A stretch of 64,000 bases of DNA, taken from the NCBI GenBank assembly GCA_947259405.1, contig CAMYLY010000019.1, positions 19,680 through 83,679 of the forward strand. Direction: 5' to 3'. The notes beneath the pieces were generated by a model. It ran no database searches and had not been told where the DNA came from. It saw nothing but the letters and a program-made list of their open reading frames with translations. A program made the position numbers and the translations under genes. This document shows, one piece after another, positions 25,402 through 33,961 of this stretch (the first letter of the stretch is position 1; each line of letters opens with the position of its first letter). Source of the stretch: an uncultured Gemmatimonadales bacterium (lineage in GTDB: Bacteria; Gemmatimonadota; Gemmatimonadetes; Gemmatimonadales; GWC2-71-9).

Positions 25402-26544
25402 ATGGTTATGCGAATCGATAATGAACGTGGGTTTGCACTGGTGGTTGCGATTTTCGCGCTCGTCGTCGTGGGTGCGCTAGTCGCCGGTGCGTTCTTTGTG
25501 GGCATGCAGGAGCAGCGCCTAGGGCGGAACGCCATCATGAATCAGCAGGCCTTTCAGGCGGCGGAAACCGGCATCGAGGCCGAGCTGGCCGAATGGAATG
25601 CCGTCGTCTACAACGCGATGGCGCCGGGGGACGTGACGCCATTTGGCAGGTGGCTCCCGGACTCGAGCGGCTGGTATCGGGGTCGCGTACGGCGCATGAA
25701 CGACATGGTGTTCTTCATCGAGGCCGAGGGCTTCAGTCGCGACAGCGCGTCACGGGCGCATCTGGGCATGTTGACCAGGCTGCGTCCGCTCGAGATCGAA
25801 GTCCTCAGTGCGCTCCAGACGCAGGGAGACGTCGTGGTAACCGGTAACGCGACTATTACGGGTGCGAACGCCGACCCACCGGGATGGCTTGGATGTCCAG
25901 CAGCACCCGATGACACGTTGCCTGGTATCATGACCAACGACACGTCCGCGATCAAGGTCGTCCTCAGCGGCAAGGGGACGGCGGACGTCGAAGGAGATCC
26001 GCAGTGGGATGAGGATCCGTCGATCAATGACTCCTCGCTGACCAACTTCGGGGACTACGATTTCAACGATCTACGCCAGATCGCGAGCCTCGTGTTTGTC
26101 GGCAACCAGAACTTCGCCAACAGTCTTGCGCCAACGCTGGCCGGCGCTGCCTGTGCGACGGGTAACAACCGCAATTGGGGCGAACCGGAAACTACAGTAC
26201 CAGCCTGCCAGGGGTACTACCCCATTATCTACATCGACGGTGACGCCACGATCAATGGCGACCGGGGCCAAGGCGTGCTCATCGTCGATGGGAGTCTGGA
26301 TATTCAGGGCGGCTTCCGCTTTGCCGGACCGGTGCTCGTCAGAGAAGATCTCAGCTTCCAGGGATCACCGGGGCAGACCCCACGGATCGACGGTGGTGTG
26401 ATTGCCGCGAATGTGACCACGGGAAAAAACGCCTTTGCCGGTAACGCCAGCATCGGGTACTCGTTCTGCGCGATCGAGAAGGCATTGGCCGGCGGGTCGG
26501 TCGTGAAGCCGATGCGCGAGCGGAGTTGGGTCAACCTGTACTAG
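25402..26544 (+). CDS. PilX-like pilus assembly protein with C-terminal beta domain
   Basis: A 380-residue protein with N-terminal NERGFALVVAIFALVVVGALVAG, a PilX/GspK-type signal helix lacking Glu at +5, followed by QEQRLGRNAIMNQQAFQAAETGIEAELAEW (the AAETGI element is typical of PilX). The C-terminal ~230 residues contain repeated Gly/Asn turns (VVTGNATITGANADPP, GSLDIQGGFRFAGPVLVREDL) suggestive of a beta-solenoid. GGAAGGA precedes ATG 25402; ATG 25408 is also possible. It ends the operon; a strong terminator follows 36 bases after the stop. The long solenoid tail may be a tip adhesin or cargo-binding part (inference). Confidence 0.85.
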   Translation: MVMRIDNERGFALVVAIFALVVVGALVAGAFFVGMQEQRLGRNAIMNQQAFQAAETGIEAELAEWNAVVYNAMAPGDVTPFGRWLPDSSGWYRGRVRRMNDMVFFIEAEGFSRDSASRAHLGMLTRLRPLEIEVLSALQTQGDVVVTGNATITGANADPPGWLGCPAAPDDTLPGIMTNDTSAIKVVLSGKGTADVEGDPQWDEDPSINDSSLTNFGDYDFNDLRQIASLVFVGNQNFANSLAPTLAGAACATGNNRNWGEPETTVPACQGYYPIIYIDGDATINGDRGQGVLIVDGSLDIQGGFRFAGPVLVREDLSFQGSPGQTPRIDGGVIAANVTTGKNAFAGNASIGYSFCAIEKALAGGSVVKPMRERSWVNLY

Positions 26545-26579
26545 GGTTGGTTCAACCATGGCGCCGCTGCGCGCCAGGC

Positions 26580-26612
26580 GGGGGCGTGGACGGGATCCAC
26601 GCCCCCGTTTTA
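26580..26612 (+). terminator. rho-independent terminator of the pseudopilin operon
   Basis: Perfect 11-bp stem GGGGGCGTGGA / TCCACGCCCCC (26580-26590 and 26596-26606) with a 5-base loop, followed by GTTTTAG. It overlaps the last bases of the convergent minus-strand gene. The minus side has no clear T-run. Confidence 0.88.
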
Positions 26613-27590
26613 GTTCTCTGCCGCTTTGGTGAGAATGAACGTCACCCCTACAAAGGCCCGCAGCTGTTGCATCGTCCGCGCCGTGCCTGCGTACGTCGTG
26701 AAGTCTGTTGTACCGAACGGATTGCCGGGGTTATCGCAGAGATCGACAGTACGGAGCAACGTGCTCATGTTCATTCCGGCCTCACGGTCAATGCACGCTC
26801 GCCACACCTGCTCACCCTTGGCCTTGAAATCACCGAAGCTCGTGTAGTCATACGACGCGCCGAGCTCCAGGCCAACGGTCGTGTTTGTTTGATAACGAAT
26901 CCCGAGGGTGCCGCCCCATGAGGTACCCTGGGCCTGAAAGCCCACTCCAGGATCGAACATCGATTCGAATGCTACCCCACCCCGTGCTGCCACAAATGGA
27001 AACCACTGGCTGGTGCCGAGGCGGATCTGCTTACGCAAACCGATGAACGGGAGGACCATGTTGTGGTTGTGGCTGACGTTGCTGAACGAATGGGCCGAAT
27101 AGCGGATTCCGGCTCCAAGCTGAATGAAGCCAAGATTGAAACCCAAGGTCCCCTGGAGTGAGAAACCACTGTTGAGCAATCCCGAATCGCGCCCGCTGAG
27201 CGTGGAATAGGCCATCTGGGGAGAAAAGACCAGCCGTTCGCGTTCCACTGCCCGTCCGGCGCCGCCGCCACCGAGGCCAAAGTCGACCTGAGTGGTCTCG
27301 CCATCTTGAACTCGGACGTCCTCGCGAATGGCCTCCGGGAACCCCCCGCCACTGGCTGTGACCGTATACAGTCCGGGGGAGAGCTCCCGCAGCCGATAGA
27401 CGCCCAGCGGGTTCGTCGTCGTCGAGCTGCTGCCGCCGAGGATCTGGTGTGTCGCGACGATGGTCACCCCGGAGGCTCGCGCACCGTCTCGATCGTAGAC
27501 AGTGCCGGAGATCTCTCCGGTCTGCCGGGCAGATACCGGGCCGGCGGCCGTGAGCACGGTGATGGCAATGGCAAGCGAGAAGCGGAGCAT
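26610..27590 (-). CDS. outer-membrane protein with carboxypeptidase-regulatory-like domain and beta-barrel
   Basis: A 326-residue exported protein. The signal peptide is MLRFSLAIAITVLTAAGPVSARQ. Residues ~25-105 form a CarboxypepD_reg-like Ig fold (GEISGTVYDRDGARASGVTIVA, GVYRLRELSPGLYTVTASGGGF), normally found as the plug-side extension of TonB-type proteins. After a Gly-rich linker the remaining ~200 residues alternate in aromatic-rich strands (LGFNLGFIQLGAGIRYSAHSF, LGIRYQTNTTVGLELGASYDY), consistent with an 8-10 strand barrel of the OmpA-like porin kind. ATG 27590 was chosen; the frame extends 15 codons upstream without signal character. Function unknown. It is divergent from the DUF5916-like gene across 54 bp. 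Confidence 0.8.
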   Translation of the reverse strand: MLRFSLAIAITVLTAAGPVSARQTGEISGTVYDRDGARASGVTIVATHQILGGSSSTTTNPLGVYRLRELSPGLYTVTASGGGFPEAIREDVRVQDGETTQVDFGLGGGGAGRAVERERLVFSPQMAYSTLSGRDSGLLNSGFSLQGTLGFNLGFIQLGAGIRYSAHSFSNVSHNHNMVLPFIGLRKQIRLGTSQWFPFVAARGGVAFESMFDPGVGFQAQGTSWGGTLGIRYQTNTTVGLELGASYDYTSFGDFKAKGEQVWRACIDREAGMNMSTLLRTVDLCDNPGNPFGTTDFTTYAGTARTMQQLRAFVGVTFILTKAAEN

Positions 27591-27644
27591 GGTCGTCCGA
27601 GGTTCGGTGTCGCAATTTGTGAAAGCGGCGCGCATTTTAGTTCA

Positions 27645-29888
27645 ATGCACCCGGCCTTCGCTAGTCCTTCAACGTGCTTCACGACCGTCGTGTGCCTGGC
27701 AATCATGCCGGAACATCTTGGCGCGCAGGCCAGCGTGGCCGGGGCCGATCTATTCGCGCGAGCGGCCCGTACAGATGCTGCACCGGCCATCGATGGAACG
27801 CTGGATGAAGCGGTGTGGGTTGGCGCTCCCGTCATTAGCGACTTCTTCCAACACGAACCCCAAGAGGGAGCGCCGGCCACTGAGCGAACGGAGGTCCGGA
27901 TCCTCTTCGATCGTGACGCGATCTACGTGGGGGCACGAATGCTCGACGCAACCCCCTCGGGAATCCTGTTCGGCGAGAAGCGTCGAGACGCCGATCTGCA
28001 GGACGCCGATGCGTTGCTGCTCGTCTTTGATACGTATCGTGATCGACAGAACGCGTACGTGTTTGGGACCACGCCGTCGGGCATCGAGTACGACGGCCAG
28101 GTTACGAAGGACGGGCAGGGTGGGCTCACGGTATCGCGGCGCTTCCAAACCGGTCCCGGGACCGGCGCGGGATTCAACCTCAATTGGGACGGCAGCTGGG
28201 AGGTCGCCACATCCATCGATGATGATGGGTGGCACGCCGAGTTTCGTATTCCGTTTTCCACGTTACGGTACGGCGCGGGGGGACCGCAGGTCTGGGGTAT
28301 GAACATCTCGCGAACGGTGCGGCGCACGAACGAGGAAGTTTTTTGGGCGCCGGTCCCTCGTCAGTATACGCTGTACCGCGTATCGCAGGCTGGAGAGCTA
28401 TACGGCCTCGAAGCCCCCACCCGACGTTGGGTGTCCGTGACTCCGTACGCGCTCAGCTCCGCGGAACGCGATTATCTCGCGGGCTCCGACGTCGACGTCT
28501 CCGCCACGGGTGGCGGTGACGCGAAGATCGGGCTCACTCCCAGCCTCAACCTGGACCTGACAGTGAATACTGACTTCGCGCAGGTCGAGGTGGATGAGCA
28601 GCAACTCAACCTTACCCGTTTCAGCCTTTTCTTCCCGGAGAAGCGACCGTTCTTTCTGGAGAACGCGGGCAATTTCTCGGTGGGCACTCCACGTGCTGGT
28701 TCCGAGCTTGGTTTGGATCTGTTCTACAGTCGGCGCATTGGGTTGAGCGACGCGGGCGAGGAGATCCCCATTCTGGGCGGCGGGCGGCTGACCGGGAATA
28801 TCGGTGGGGTGACGGTCGGCGCGTTATCGATTCAAGCCGGTCGGGATGCAGCGCTCGGTGTTGCGTCGAACAACTACTCCGCCGCCAGGCTCATGCAGGT
28901 TCTGCCCAATCGCTCGCAAATCGGCGGGATGTTCATCTCACGGTTGAATACTGACTCGACCGGAGACTACAACCTGACGTATGCTGTAGACGGACGCTGG
29001 GGCATCGGCAGCAGCATCAACCTCGACGGCTATGCGTCTTTCACGACGACCCCCGGTCTGAGCGGTCGTCATCATGGGCTCGGTTTCAACGCGACCTATG
29101 TCACCCGTGATTGGGACATTGGCGCTCAATACCGGGAAATCGGCGAAGACTTCAATCCGGAGGTCGGCTTTCTCCCGCGGACGGCGTACCGGGCGTTCAT
29201 CGGTCGGTTGCAGCGGCAGTGGCGAGCACCTGGGATCTCCTGGATCCGTGAGTTCCGCCCACATATCCTGTTCCGGAACTACTATGACTTCGATTGGTTT
29301 CTCGAGACGCGGTACCTGCATGTCGACTTTGCGGGCGACCTCGAGAACGGAGGGGCGTTCTCATTCCACACGAACATTCGAACCGAGGGCCTCAAGGACC
29401 CGTTCGAAATCTCACCGGGCGTGATCTTGCCCCCCGACACATATGACTTCACGGAATTTCGCGTGCGCATCAACACGGATCCGAGTGCGCCATTGGCACT
29501 CAGTGCCGACGTTACCCTCGGTGGGTTCTTTTCGGGGCATCGCCAGACGTACGTGGGTGAACTGACCAATCGGATCGGGTCGACCTGGATTGGGGCGCTG
29601 AACGTGGAACACAACGATGTCGATCTTGCCGAGGGCAGTTTCACGAGCACGCTGCTCGGTGCCAAACTCGCGTACTCATTCACACCTCGGATCTTCATGC
29701 AGGGACTGCTTCAATACAACACGGACGTGGACGACTTCTCCGCCAATGTCCGGTTTGGATGGTTGAGTACTGCTGGCACCGGTCTGTACCTCGTGTATAA
29801 CGAAGTACAACGGACGGACACGCCGACGGGCCCGGTCAACCGTGCGTTCATCATCAAGTTCACCAAGCAGTTCAATCTCGTCCGGTAG
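27645..29888 (+). CDS. DUF5916-type outer-membrane protein with CBM9-like N-domain
   Basis: A 747-residue protein. After a hydrophobic leader (FTTVVCLAIMPEHLGAQ) comes a carbohydrate-binding family 9-like domain at ~35-230, recognised by AAPAIDGTLDEAVWVGAP, ILFDRDAIYVGARMLD and WHAEFRIPFSTLRYG. The remainder matches the DUF5916 pattern, with LTVNTDFAQVEVDEQQLNLTRFSLFFPEKRPFFLENAGNF. It ends as a long beta-barrel terminating in FIIKFTKQFNLVR. ATG 27645 gives a signal peptide; the open frame further upstream overlaps the divergent gene and was rejected. It ends one base inside the SDR gene. Ligand unknown; a receptor or porin role for glycans is inferred. Confidence 0.87.
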   Translation: MHPAFASPSTCFTTVVCLAIMPEHLGAQASVAGADLFARAARTDAAPAIDGTLDEAVWVGAPVISDFFQHEPQEGAPATERTEVRILFDRDAIYVGARMLDATPSGILFGEKRRDADLQDADALLLVFDTYRDRQNAYVFGTTPSGIEYDGQVTKDGQGGLTVSRRFQTGPGTGAGFNLNWDGSWEVATSIDDDGWHAEFRIPFSTLRYGAGGPQVWGMNISRTVRRTNEEVFWAPVPRQYTLYRVSQAGELYGLEAPTRRWVSVTPYALSSAERDYLAGSDVDVSATGGGDAKIGLTPSLNLDLTVNTDFAQVEVDEQQLNLTRFSLFFPEKRPFFLENAGNFSVGTPRAGSELGLDLFYSRRIGLSDAGEEIPILGGGRLTGNIGGVTVGALSIQAGRDAALGVASNNYSAARLMQVLPNRSQIGGMFISRLNTDSTGDYNLTYAVDGRWGIGSSINLDGYASFTTTPGLSGRHHGLGFNATYVTRDWDIGAQYREIGEDFNPEVGFLPRTAYRAFIGRLQRQWRAPGISWIREFRPHILFRNYYDFDWFLETRYLHVDFAGDLENGGAFSFHTNIRTEGLKDPFEISPGVILPPDTYDFTEFRVRINTDPSAPLALSADVTLGGFFSGHRQTYVGELTNRIGSTWIGALNVEHNDVDLAEGSFTSTLLGAKLAYSFTPRIFMQGLLQYNTDVDDFSANVRFGWLSTAGTGLYLVYNEVQRTDTPTGPVNRAFIIKFTKQFNLVR

Positions 29889-30703
29889 TGCTACCGTTCG
29901 CCGATAAGACGGTCATTCTTACCGGCGCCTCGCAGGGGATCGGTCGGGTGATGGCCTATCAGTTAGCCGGGCAGGGTGCCAACCTGCTGCTGGCTGCACG
30001 GCGTCTCGAACCGCTCCAACAGGTCGCCCGAGACTGCGTAGCAAGCGGTGCCGGAGCGGTTGCTGTGCCCACGGACGTGACGGATCGGGATGCGTGCGAG
30101 CGGTTGGTGGCGCGAGCGGTCGAGGAGTTCGGTGGGGTCGATGTGTTGATCAACAATGCCGGCATCTCGGTTGTGGCGCGCCTCTCCGATCTCGAGGCGC
30201 TTGATCTCCCCGAGCGCGTGATGGCCGTCAACTATTTTGGCAGCCTGTACTGCACATACTACGCGCTGCCGCATCTTCGGCGGTCAGCGGGCCGGCTGGT
30301 CGCCGTATCGAGCCTGACGGGTCGGGCGGGCGTTCCGTACCGAAGCATCTATGCTGCCAGCAAGCACGCAATGATGGGATTCTTCGAAAGCGTGCGCATC
30401 GAAGAGAAGCAACATGGTGTTTCGGTGACGATCGCGTTGCCGGACTTCGTGGCCACGGAGGTGAAGGAGCGCGTGCTGGGGCCGAAAGGCGAACGGCTTG
30501 CCTTGGATGCTGGCACGGCGACGTTCATGACGGCGGAGCGTTGCGCCGAGTTGATTCTGGCCGCTGCGGCGAAACGCAAACGAGAGGTCGTCTTGAGTGC
30601 CCGCGGGAAGGTAGGTCAGTGGATCAAGCTCATCGCGCCAGGCATGGTGGATCGGATGGCGGAGCGGGCGATGGGGAAGGTGAAGTACGGTGAGAGGGGA
30701 TAG
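29888..30703 (+). CDS. short-chain dehydrogenase/reductase
   Basis: A 271-residue classical SDR with N-terminal NAD(P) motif LTGASQGIGRV, NNAG in LINNAGISVVARL, catalytic Ser in AVSSLTGRAG and YAASK in YRSIYAASKHAMMGF. An Arg pair after beta-2 (AARRLEP) suggests NADPH preference. GTG 29888 overlaps the upstream stop TAG by one base, so it is coupled to the outer-membrane gene. The C-terminus reads KYGERG-stop, where ERG and the TAG come from a GAGAGGGGATAG repeat; the NorB-like protein ends with the same ERG-stop. Substrate unknown. Confidence 0.9.
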   Translation: MLPFADKTVILTGASQGIGRVMAYQLAGQGANLLLAARRLEPLQQVARDCVASGAGAVAVPTDVTDRDACERLVARAVEEFGGVDVLINNAGISVVARLSDLEALDLPERVMAVNYFGSLYCTYYALPHLRRSAGRLVAVSSLTGRAGVPYRSIYAASKHAMMGFFESVRIEEKQHGVSVTIALPDFVATEVKERVLGPKGERLALDAGTATFMTAERCAELILAAAAKRKREVVLSARGKVGQWIKLIAPGMVDRMAERAMGKVKYGERG

Positions 30704-30726
30704 AAGGGACAGAAGGGATAGGGGGG
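30693..30726. repeat. GGGATAGA/GGGACAGA purine repeat overlapping a stop codon
   Basis: About four imperfect 8-9 bp units (AGAGGGGATAGAAGGGACAG and onward). The TAG of the SDR gene lies inside the first unit. It fills most of the 84-bp spacer before the next gene; the rest shows no clear promoter. Confidence 0.75.
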
Positions 30727-30787
30727 AAGACAGGACTGACGGGGTGCAGGTCGCGGTGGGGCGGTTCCTGCTACATCTTTGAGGGCC

Positions 30788-32341
30788 ATGAAATCCAGAA
30801 ATGTCGTATGCGGGTGTGCGGCGTTCGCGCTCCTCCTTACTGCCTCGGCGGTGGCGCAGGACGTCGAGTACCCCAGGCCGTTCGACGAGCCGATGCGTTT
30901 GTACGCCGTGGGGCTAGGGTCCCTCGCCTGGCCCATCACGACAACGTCCGATGATGCCCAAGCCTTCTTCAATCAGGGTCTGCAGTTCCAGTATGCGTTC
31001 ACGCCGGAGGACGCGGCCCGGTCGTTCATCGAGGCGCAGAAGCGTGATCCGGACTGCGCGATGTGTTATTGGGGCGAAGCCTGGGCGTGGGGTCCCTACT
31101 TGAATGGGCCGATGAGCGCGCAAGACGCGCCGCGAGCCTACGCGGCGGTCCAAAAAGCGAGGCGCCTCGCGCGACATGCGACGCCGGTCGAGCGCGCATT
31201 GATCGACGCGATGGCTGTCCGGTACGTCGCGGTGCACGATCAGGCAACGCGCCGGGCACTCGATTCCACGTATGCCGCTGCCATGGAAGCCGTCAGTGAG
31301 GAGTTTTCCACCGATCTGAATGTCGGGACGCTTTATGGCGAGGCCTTGATGCTGTTACAGCCGCGACGCGGCACGTGGGACATCAACGACCCAAAGGTGC
31401 GTCGCATCCACCGGGTCCTGGAATCCGTACTCAGACTCGACGTCACGCATCCTGGTGCGTGTCACCTGTATATCGACCACTTGGGTGATGCCATTCCCGG
31501 CGCGAGTCACATCAATCATATGCCGTCGCACACGTATAACCGGGTTGGACGGTGGGATGAGGCCGTGCGCGCGAACATTCAGGCGTGGCATTCAGACATG
31601 AAGGCCAAGGTCGGCGAGGGGTTCGCGATCTACCCATCGCACAACCTGCACATGCTCCTCTTCGCCGCTTCGATGGGTGGACAAGGGGCGATCGCCAATC
31701 AAGCCGCTCGCGATTACGGCAAGCTCGTGAATGGTGGGCAGTTCTATCACGCGTTGACGTTGGTGCGGTTCGGCCGGTTCGACGAGATGCTCGAGCTGAA
31801 CGTGGTACCCGACAACCTCATCTTCCGCGGGCTGTGGGAGTTTGGCCGCGGGTATGCGCATTTGCGTGTCGGCGACCGCGACAGCGCACGCATCTACGCC
31901 GACCGCGTACAGGAAGCAGCGGCGACTGCGCCGGATTCCATCCGGTTCCGCGGCCATCGAGCGTCGAGTCTCCTCGGAGTGACCGGAGGGATTCTGCGCG
32001 CCGAGATTCAGCGGGATGAAGGGGCGTACGACGAGGCTGTCGCGACGCTCGAGCGTGCCATCGAACTCGAGGACGGCCTGCGCTATGATGAACCGGAGCC
32101 GCTCAACTTTTCCGCGCGGCACTGGCTAGGTGCGCTATTGCTCGAACTCGATCGTTTCATAGAAGCCGAGCGCGTGTACCGCGCCGCGCTGGACGATCAT
32201 CCCAACAACGGATGGAGCTTGTTTGGTCTCGAGCAGGCGTTGCGCGCGCAGGGAAGAGACGGCGAGGCCGATCGTGTCCGCGCGCAGTTCGAAGAGGCTT
32301 GGGCGCGTGCCGATGTTTGGATCAGAGCGTCACGCTTTTGA
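30788..32341 (+). CDS. secreted tetratricopeptide-repeat-like protein
   Basis: A 517-residue protein with signal peptide CGCAAFALLLTASAVAQ. The mature part is helical and shows TPR-like pairs (AFFNQGLQFQYAFTPEDAARSFIEAQKRDPDCAMCYWGEAWAW at the start, AERVYRAALDDHPNNGWSLFGLEQALRAQG at the end). A central His-rich segment, HLYIDHLGDAIPGASHINHMPSHTYNRVGRW, is conserved in related uncharacterised proteins and might bind a metal. ATG 30788 was preferred to an in-frame TTG three codons earlier. The 3' end overlaps the convergent membrane-protein gene by 12 bp. Role unknown; a scaffold or carrier in the periplasm is inferred. Confidence 0.8.
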   Translation: MKSRNVVCGCAAFALLLTASAVAQDVEYPRPFDEPMRLYAVGLGSLAWPITTTSDDAQAFFNQGLQFQYAFTPEDAARSFIEAQKRDPDCAMCYWGEAWAWGPYLNGPMSAQDAPRAYAAVQKARRLARHATPVERALIDAMAVRYVAVHDQATRRALDSTYAAAMEAVSEEFSTDLNVGTLYGEALMLLQPRRGTWDINDPKVRRIHRVLESVLRLDVTHPGACHLYIDHLGDAIPGASHINHMPSHTYNRVGRWDEAVRANIQAWHSDMKAKVGEGFAIYPSHNLHMLLFAASMGGQGAIANQAARDYGKLVNGGQFYHALTLVRFGRFDEMLELNVVPDNLIFRGLWEFGRGYAHLRVGDRDSARIYADRVQEAAATAPDSIRFRGHRASSLLGVTGGILRAEIQRDEGAYDEAVATLERAIELEDGLRYDEPEPLNFSARHWLGALLLELDRFIEAERVYRAALDDHPNNGWSLFGLEQALRAQGRDGEADRVRAQFEEAWARADVWIRASRF

Positions 32342-32986
32342 GGTGGTTAGAGACCGCATCGATCTCACGATCAGAATGATCGCGGTCGCCAGGAGCGAGA
32401 CACCGACCAGTGCCGCGAGCCACTTGGCCGGGATCCCAATGGTGGCTCCCAATGCGGCGAGAACCCAGAACCGGGGAAATCGGCCGACTGCGGTAGCCGT
32501 CAGGTGCCACCCGATCGGGTAGCGGGCCAGCACGACTAGCACCCGGGCAATCCAGAACGGAAAAGCGGCGGCACACACGGCGACGGCCACGAACGGTGCT
32601 TTGCCAAACATCCGTTTCAGCCAGACCACCACTCGTGAGTCGTGAAGCCTGCGAAGGGCTTTCTGTTGGGCCGCCAAGGCAAACAACTCGTAGTTGATGG
32701 CTTCTGCGACAACGTTTCCGGCTGTCCCCAACGCTGCGATCACCCACGGAGAGTAGAACTGACCGTAGAGCAGGAGCACGGGCTCGAAGCCCGCGGGTAC
32801 GACAGGCGACTGCGGGCCATTGAACCAGATTGCCAGCACGACGTATGGGACGAGGTCGGCGAACTGTGGGAGCACGAGAACGACGACGATCCCGATCAGA
32901 GCGAGTGCCCCCACCAACCGCAGGTAGAAGGTGGAGAGCGCGCCGCCCCGAGGGGCGGTCCAGGTTCGTACGATCGCGTGGGTCAT
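32330..32986 (-). CDS. small integral membrane protein, VTT/DedA-like
   Basis: A 218-residue hydrophobic protein starting MTHAIVRTWTAP. About five membrane segments are visible (LVGALALIGIVVVLVLPQF; VIAALGTAGNVVAEAINYELF; APFVAVAVCAAAFPFWIARVLVV; FWVLAALGATIGIPAKWLAAL; GVSLLATAIILIV). The segment AALGTAGNVVAEAINYELF, followed by RVVVWLKRMFGKAPF, resembles VTT/SNARE-associated (DedA, YqaA) proteins, which flip lipids. The assignment is tentative, based on this arrangement only. ATG 32986 was preferred over GTG 33001. It converges on and overlaps the TPR-like gene by 12 bp. Confidence 0.65.
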   Translation of the reverse strand: MTHAIVRTWTAPRGGALSTFYLRLVGALALIGIVVVLVLPQFADLVPYVVLAIWFNGPQSPVVPAGFEPVLLLYGQFYSPWVIAALGTAGNVVAEAINYELFALAAQQKALRRLHDSRVVVWLKRMFGKAPFVAVAVCAAAFPFWIARVLVVLARYPIGWHLTATAVGRFPRFWVLAALGATIGIPAKWLAALVGVSLLATAIILIVRSMRSLTTSKA

Positions 32987-33190
32987 GGATGCATGGGGCA
33001 CGGAAGTATGCGCCAGTGACCGTGTTGGTCAACCGCGATGCTCGCCCCGCGGTAAGCGGTGACGAGTGAGTAGTCAGCAGTCAGCTGACAGGATTCAGCG
33101 GGACTGATTGACGCTGGCCTCGTTTCTAGGGACATTCTCTTGTCTCTGGTTCTCCAATTCCAGCCGACCTCCTATCTCCGAGAACACTGA

Positions 33191-33961
33191 ATGGTGACAC
33201 CCAGAGCCAAGAAGATCTTGCTGGCGTTCTTGGTTGGTGCGTTTGCCGTGCAGACAGCCCTGGTCTATAGCGACGAGCCCACCGGTCCGATTAACGAGGC
33301 AGCGCTACGCGGTCGCACGCTGTGGCACGAGCACGGCTGCCAGGTGTGCCACCAGTTCTACGGTCAGGGAGGGTTCCTGGGCCCGGACCTCACGAACGCA
33401 TATAGCCGAGTCGATAGCGCTCGCCTGCGATCGATGCTGACGATCGGCAGTGGCCAGATGCCGGCGTTCACCCTCACCGACGGTGAGATCGCCGATGTTC
33501 GCGCGTTCCTCGCATCCATGGATCGGCCTGACCTCGGCTGGGGGCAGTTGCGCCTGGCAAAGGCTGATGACGCGGTCACGCCGTGGGTTCGGTTCGGTGA
33601 AGTCGTGACCCCGCTTCTCAATGACCGAGCAGGCGCGCGGCGCGGTTGGGAGGCCATGCAACAGCGGATCTGCGCTGCGTGCCATTTGCCGCTTGCCGCT
33701 TCGCCAGCCGGAGCGCCGGATCTCTCGCGTGCGGTCGAGCGCATGACGGAAGCCGAGCTTCGCACGGTGCTCGCGGAAGGTCGCCTCGCGGGTGGCATGC
33801 CACCTCCGGCGCCGGCCTTCTCGTCCGATGAGGTGAACGCGGTCGTAGCGTTGCTTCGTTTGATGAACGAGTTCCGGGACCAGATAGATGAGGACATGGC
33901 GGCGAGCGAACCCGACCGGACCGTACGATGGGGCGACATCCCCTGGTGGGAGTACCGATGA
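33191..33961 (+). CDS. NorC-like membrane-anchored cytochrome c with a second haem domain
   Basis: A 256-residue cytochrome. An N-terminal anchor, ILLAFLVGAFAVQTALVYS, holds a NorC-like domain with haem site Cys50-Cys53-His54 in CQVCHQFYGQGGFLGPDLTN and a likely axial Met in SGQMPAF. A second cytochrome c domain follows with Cys161-Cys164-His165 in CAACHLPLAA and a candidate Met in GGMPPPAP. Classical NorC has one haem, so the C-terminal domain is an addition. The ATGA junction with the next gene indicates a translationally coupled two-subunit complex. It would feed electrons to the NorB-like subunit. Upstream 33002-33190 holds a GTCAGCTGAC palindrome at 33077-33086 and no other clear signal. 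Confidence 0.9.
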   Translation: MVTPRAKKILLAFLVGAFAVQTALVYSDEPTGPINEAALRGRTLWHEHGCQVCHQFYGQGGFLGPDLTNAYSRVDSARLRSMLTIGSGQMPAFTLTDGEIADVRAFLASMDRPDLGWGQLRLAKADDAVTPWVRFGEVVTPLLNDRAGARRGWEAMQQRICAACHLPLAASPAGAPDLSRAVERMTEAELRTVLAEGRLAGGMPPPAPAFSSDEVNAVVALLRLMNEFRDQIDEDMAASEPDRTVRWGDIPWWEYR

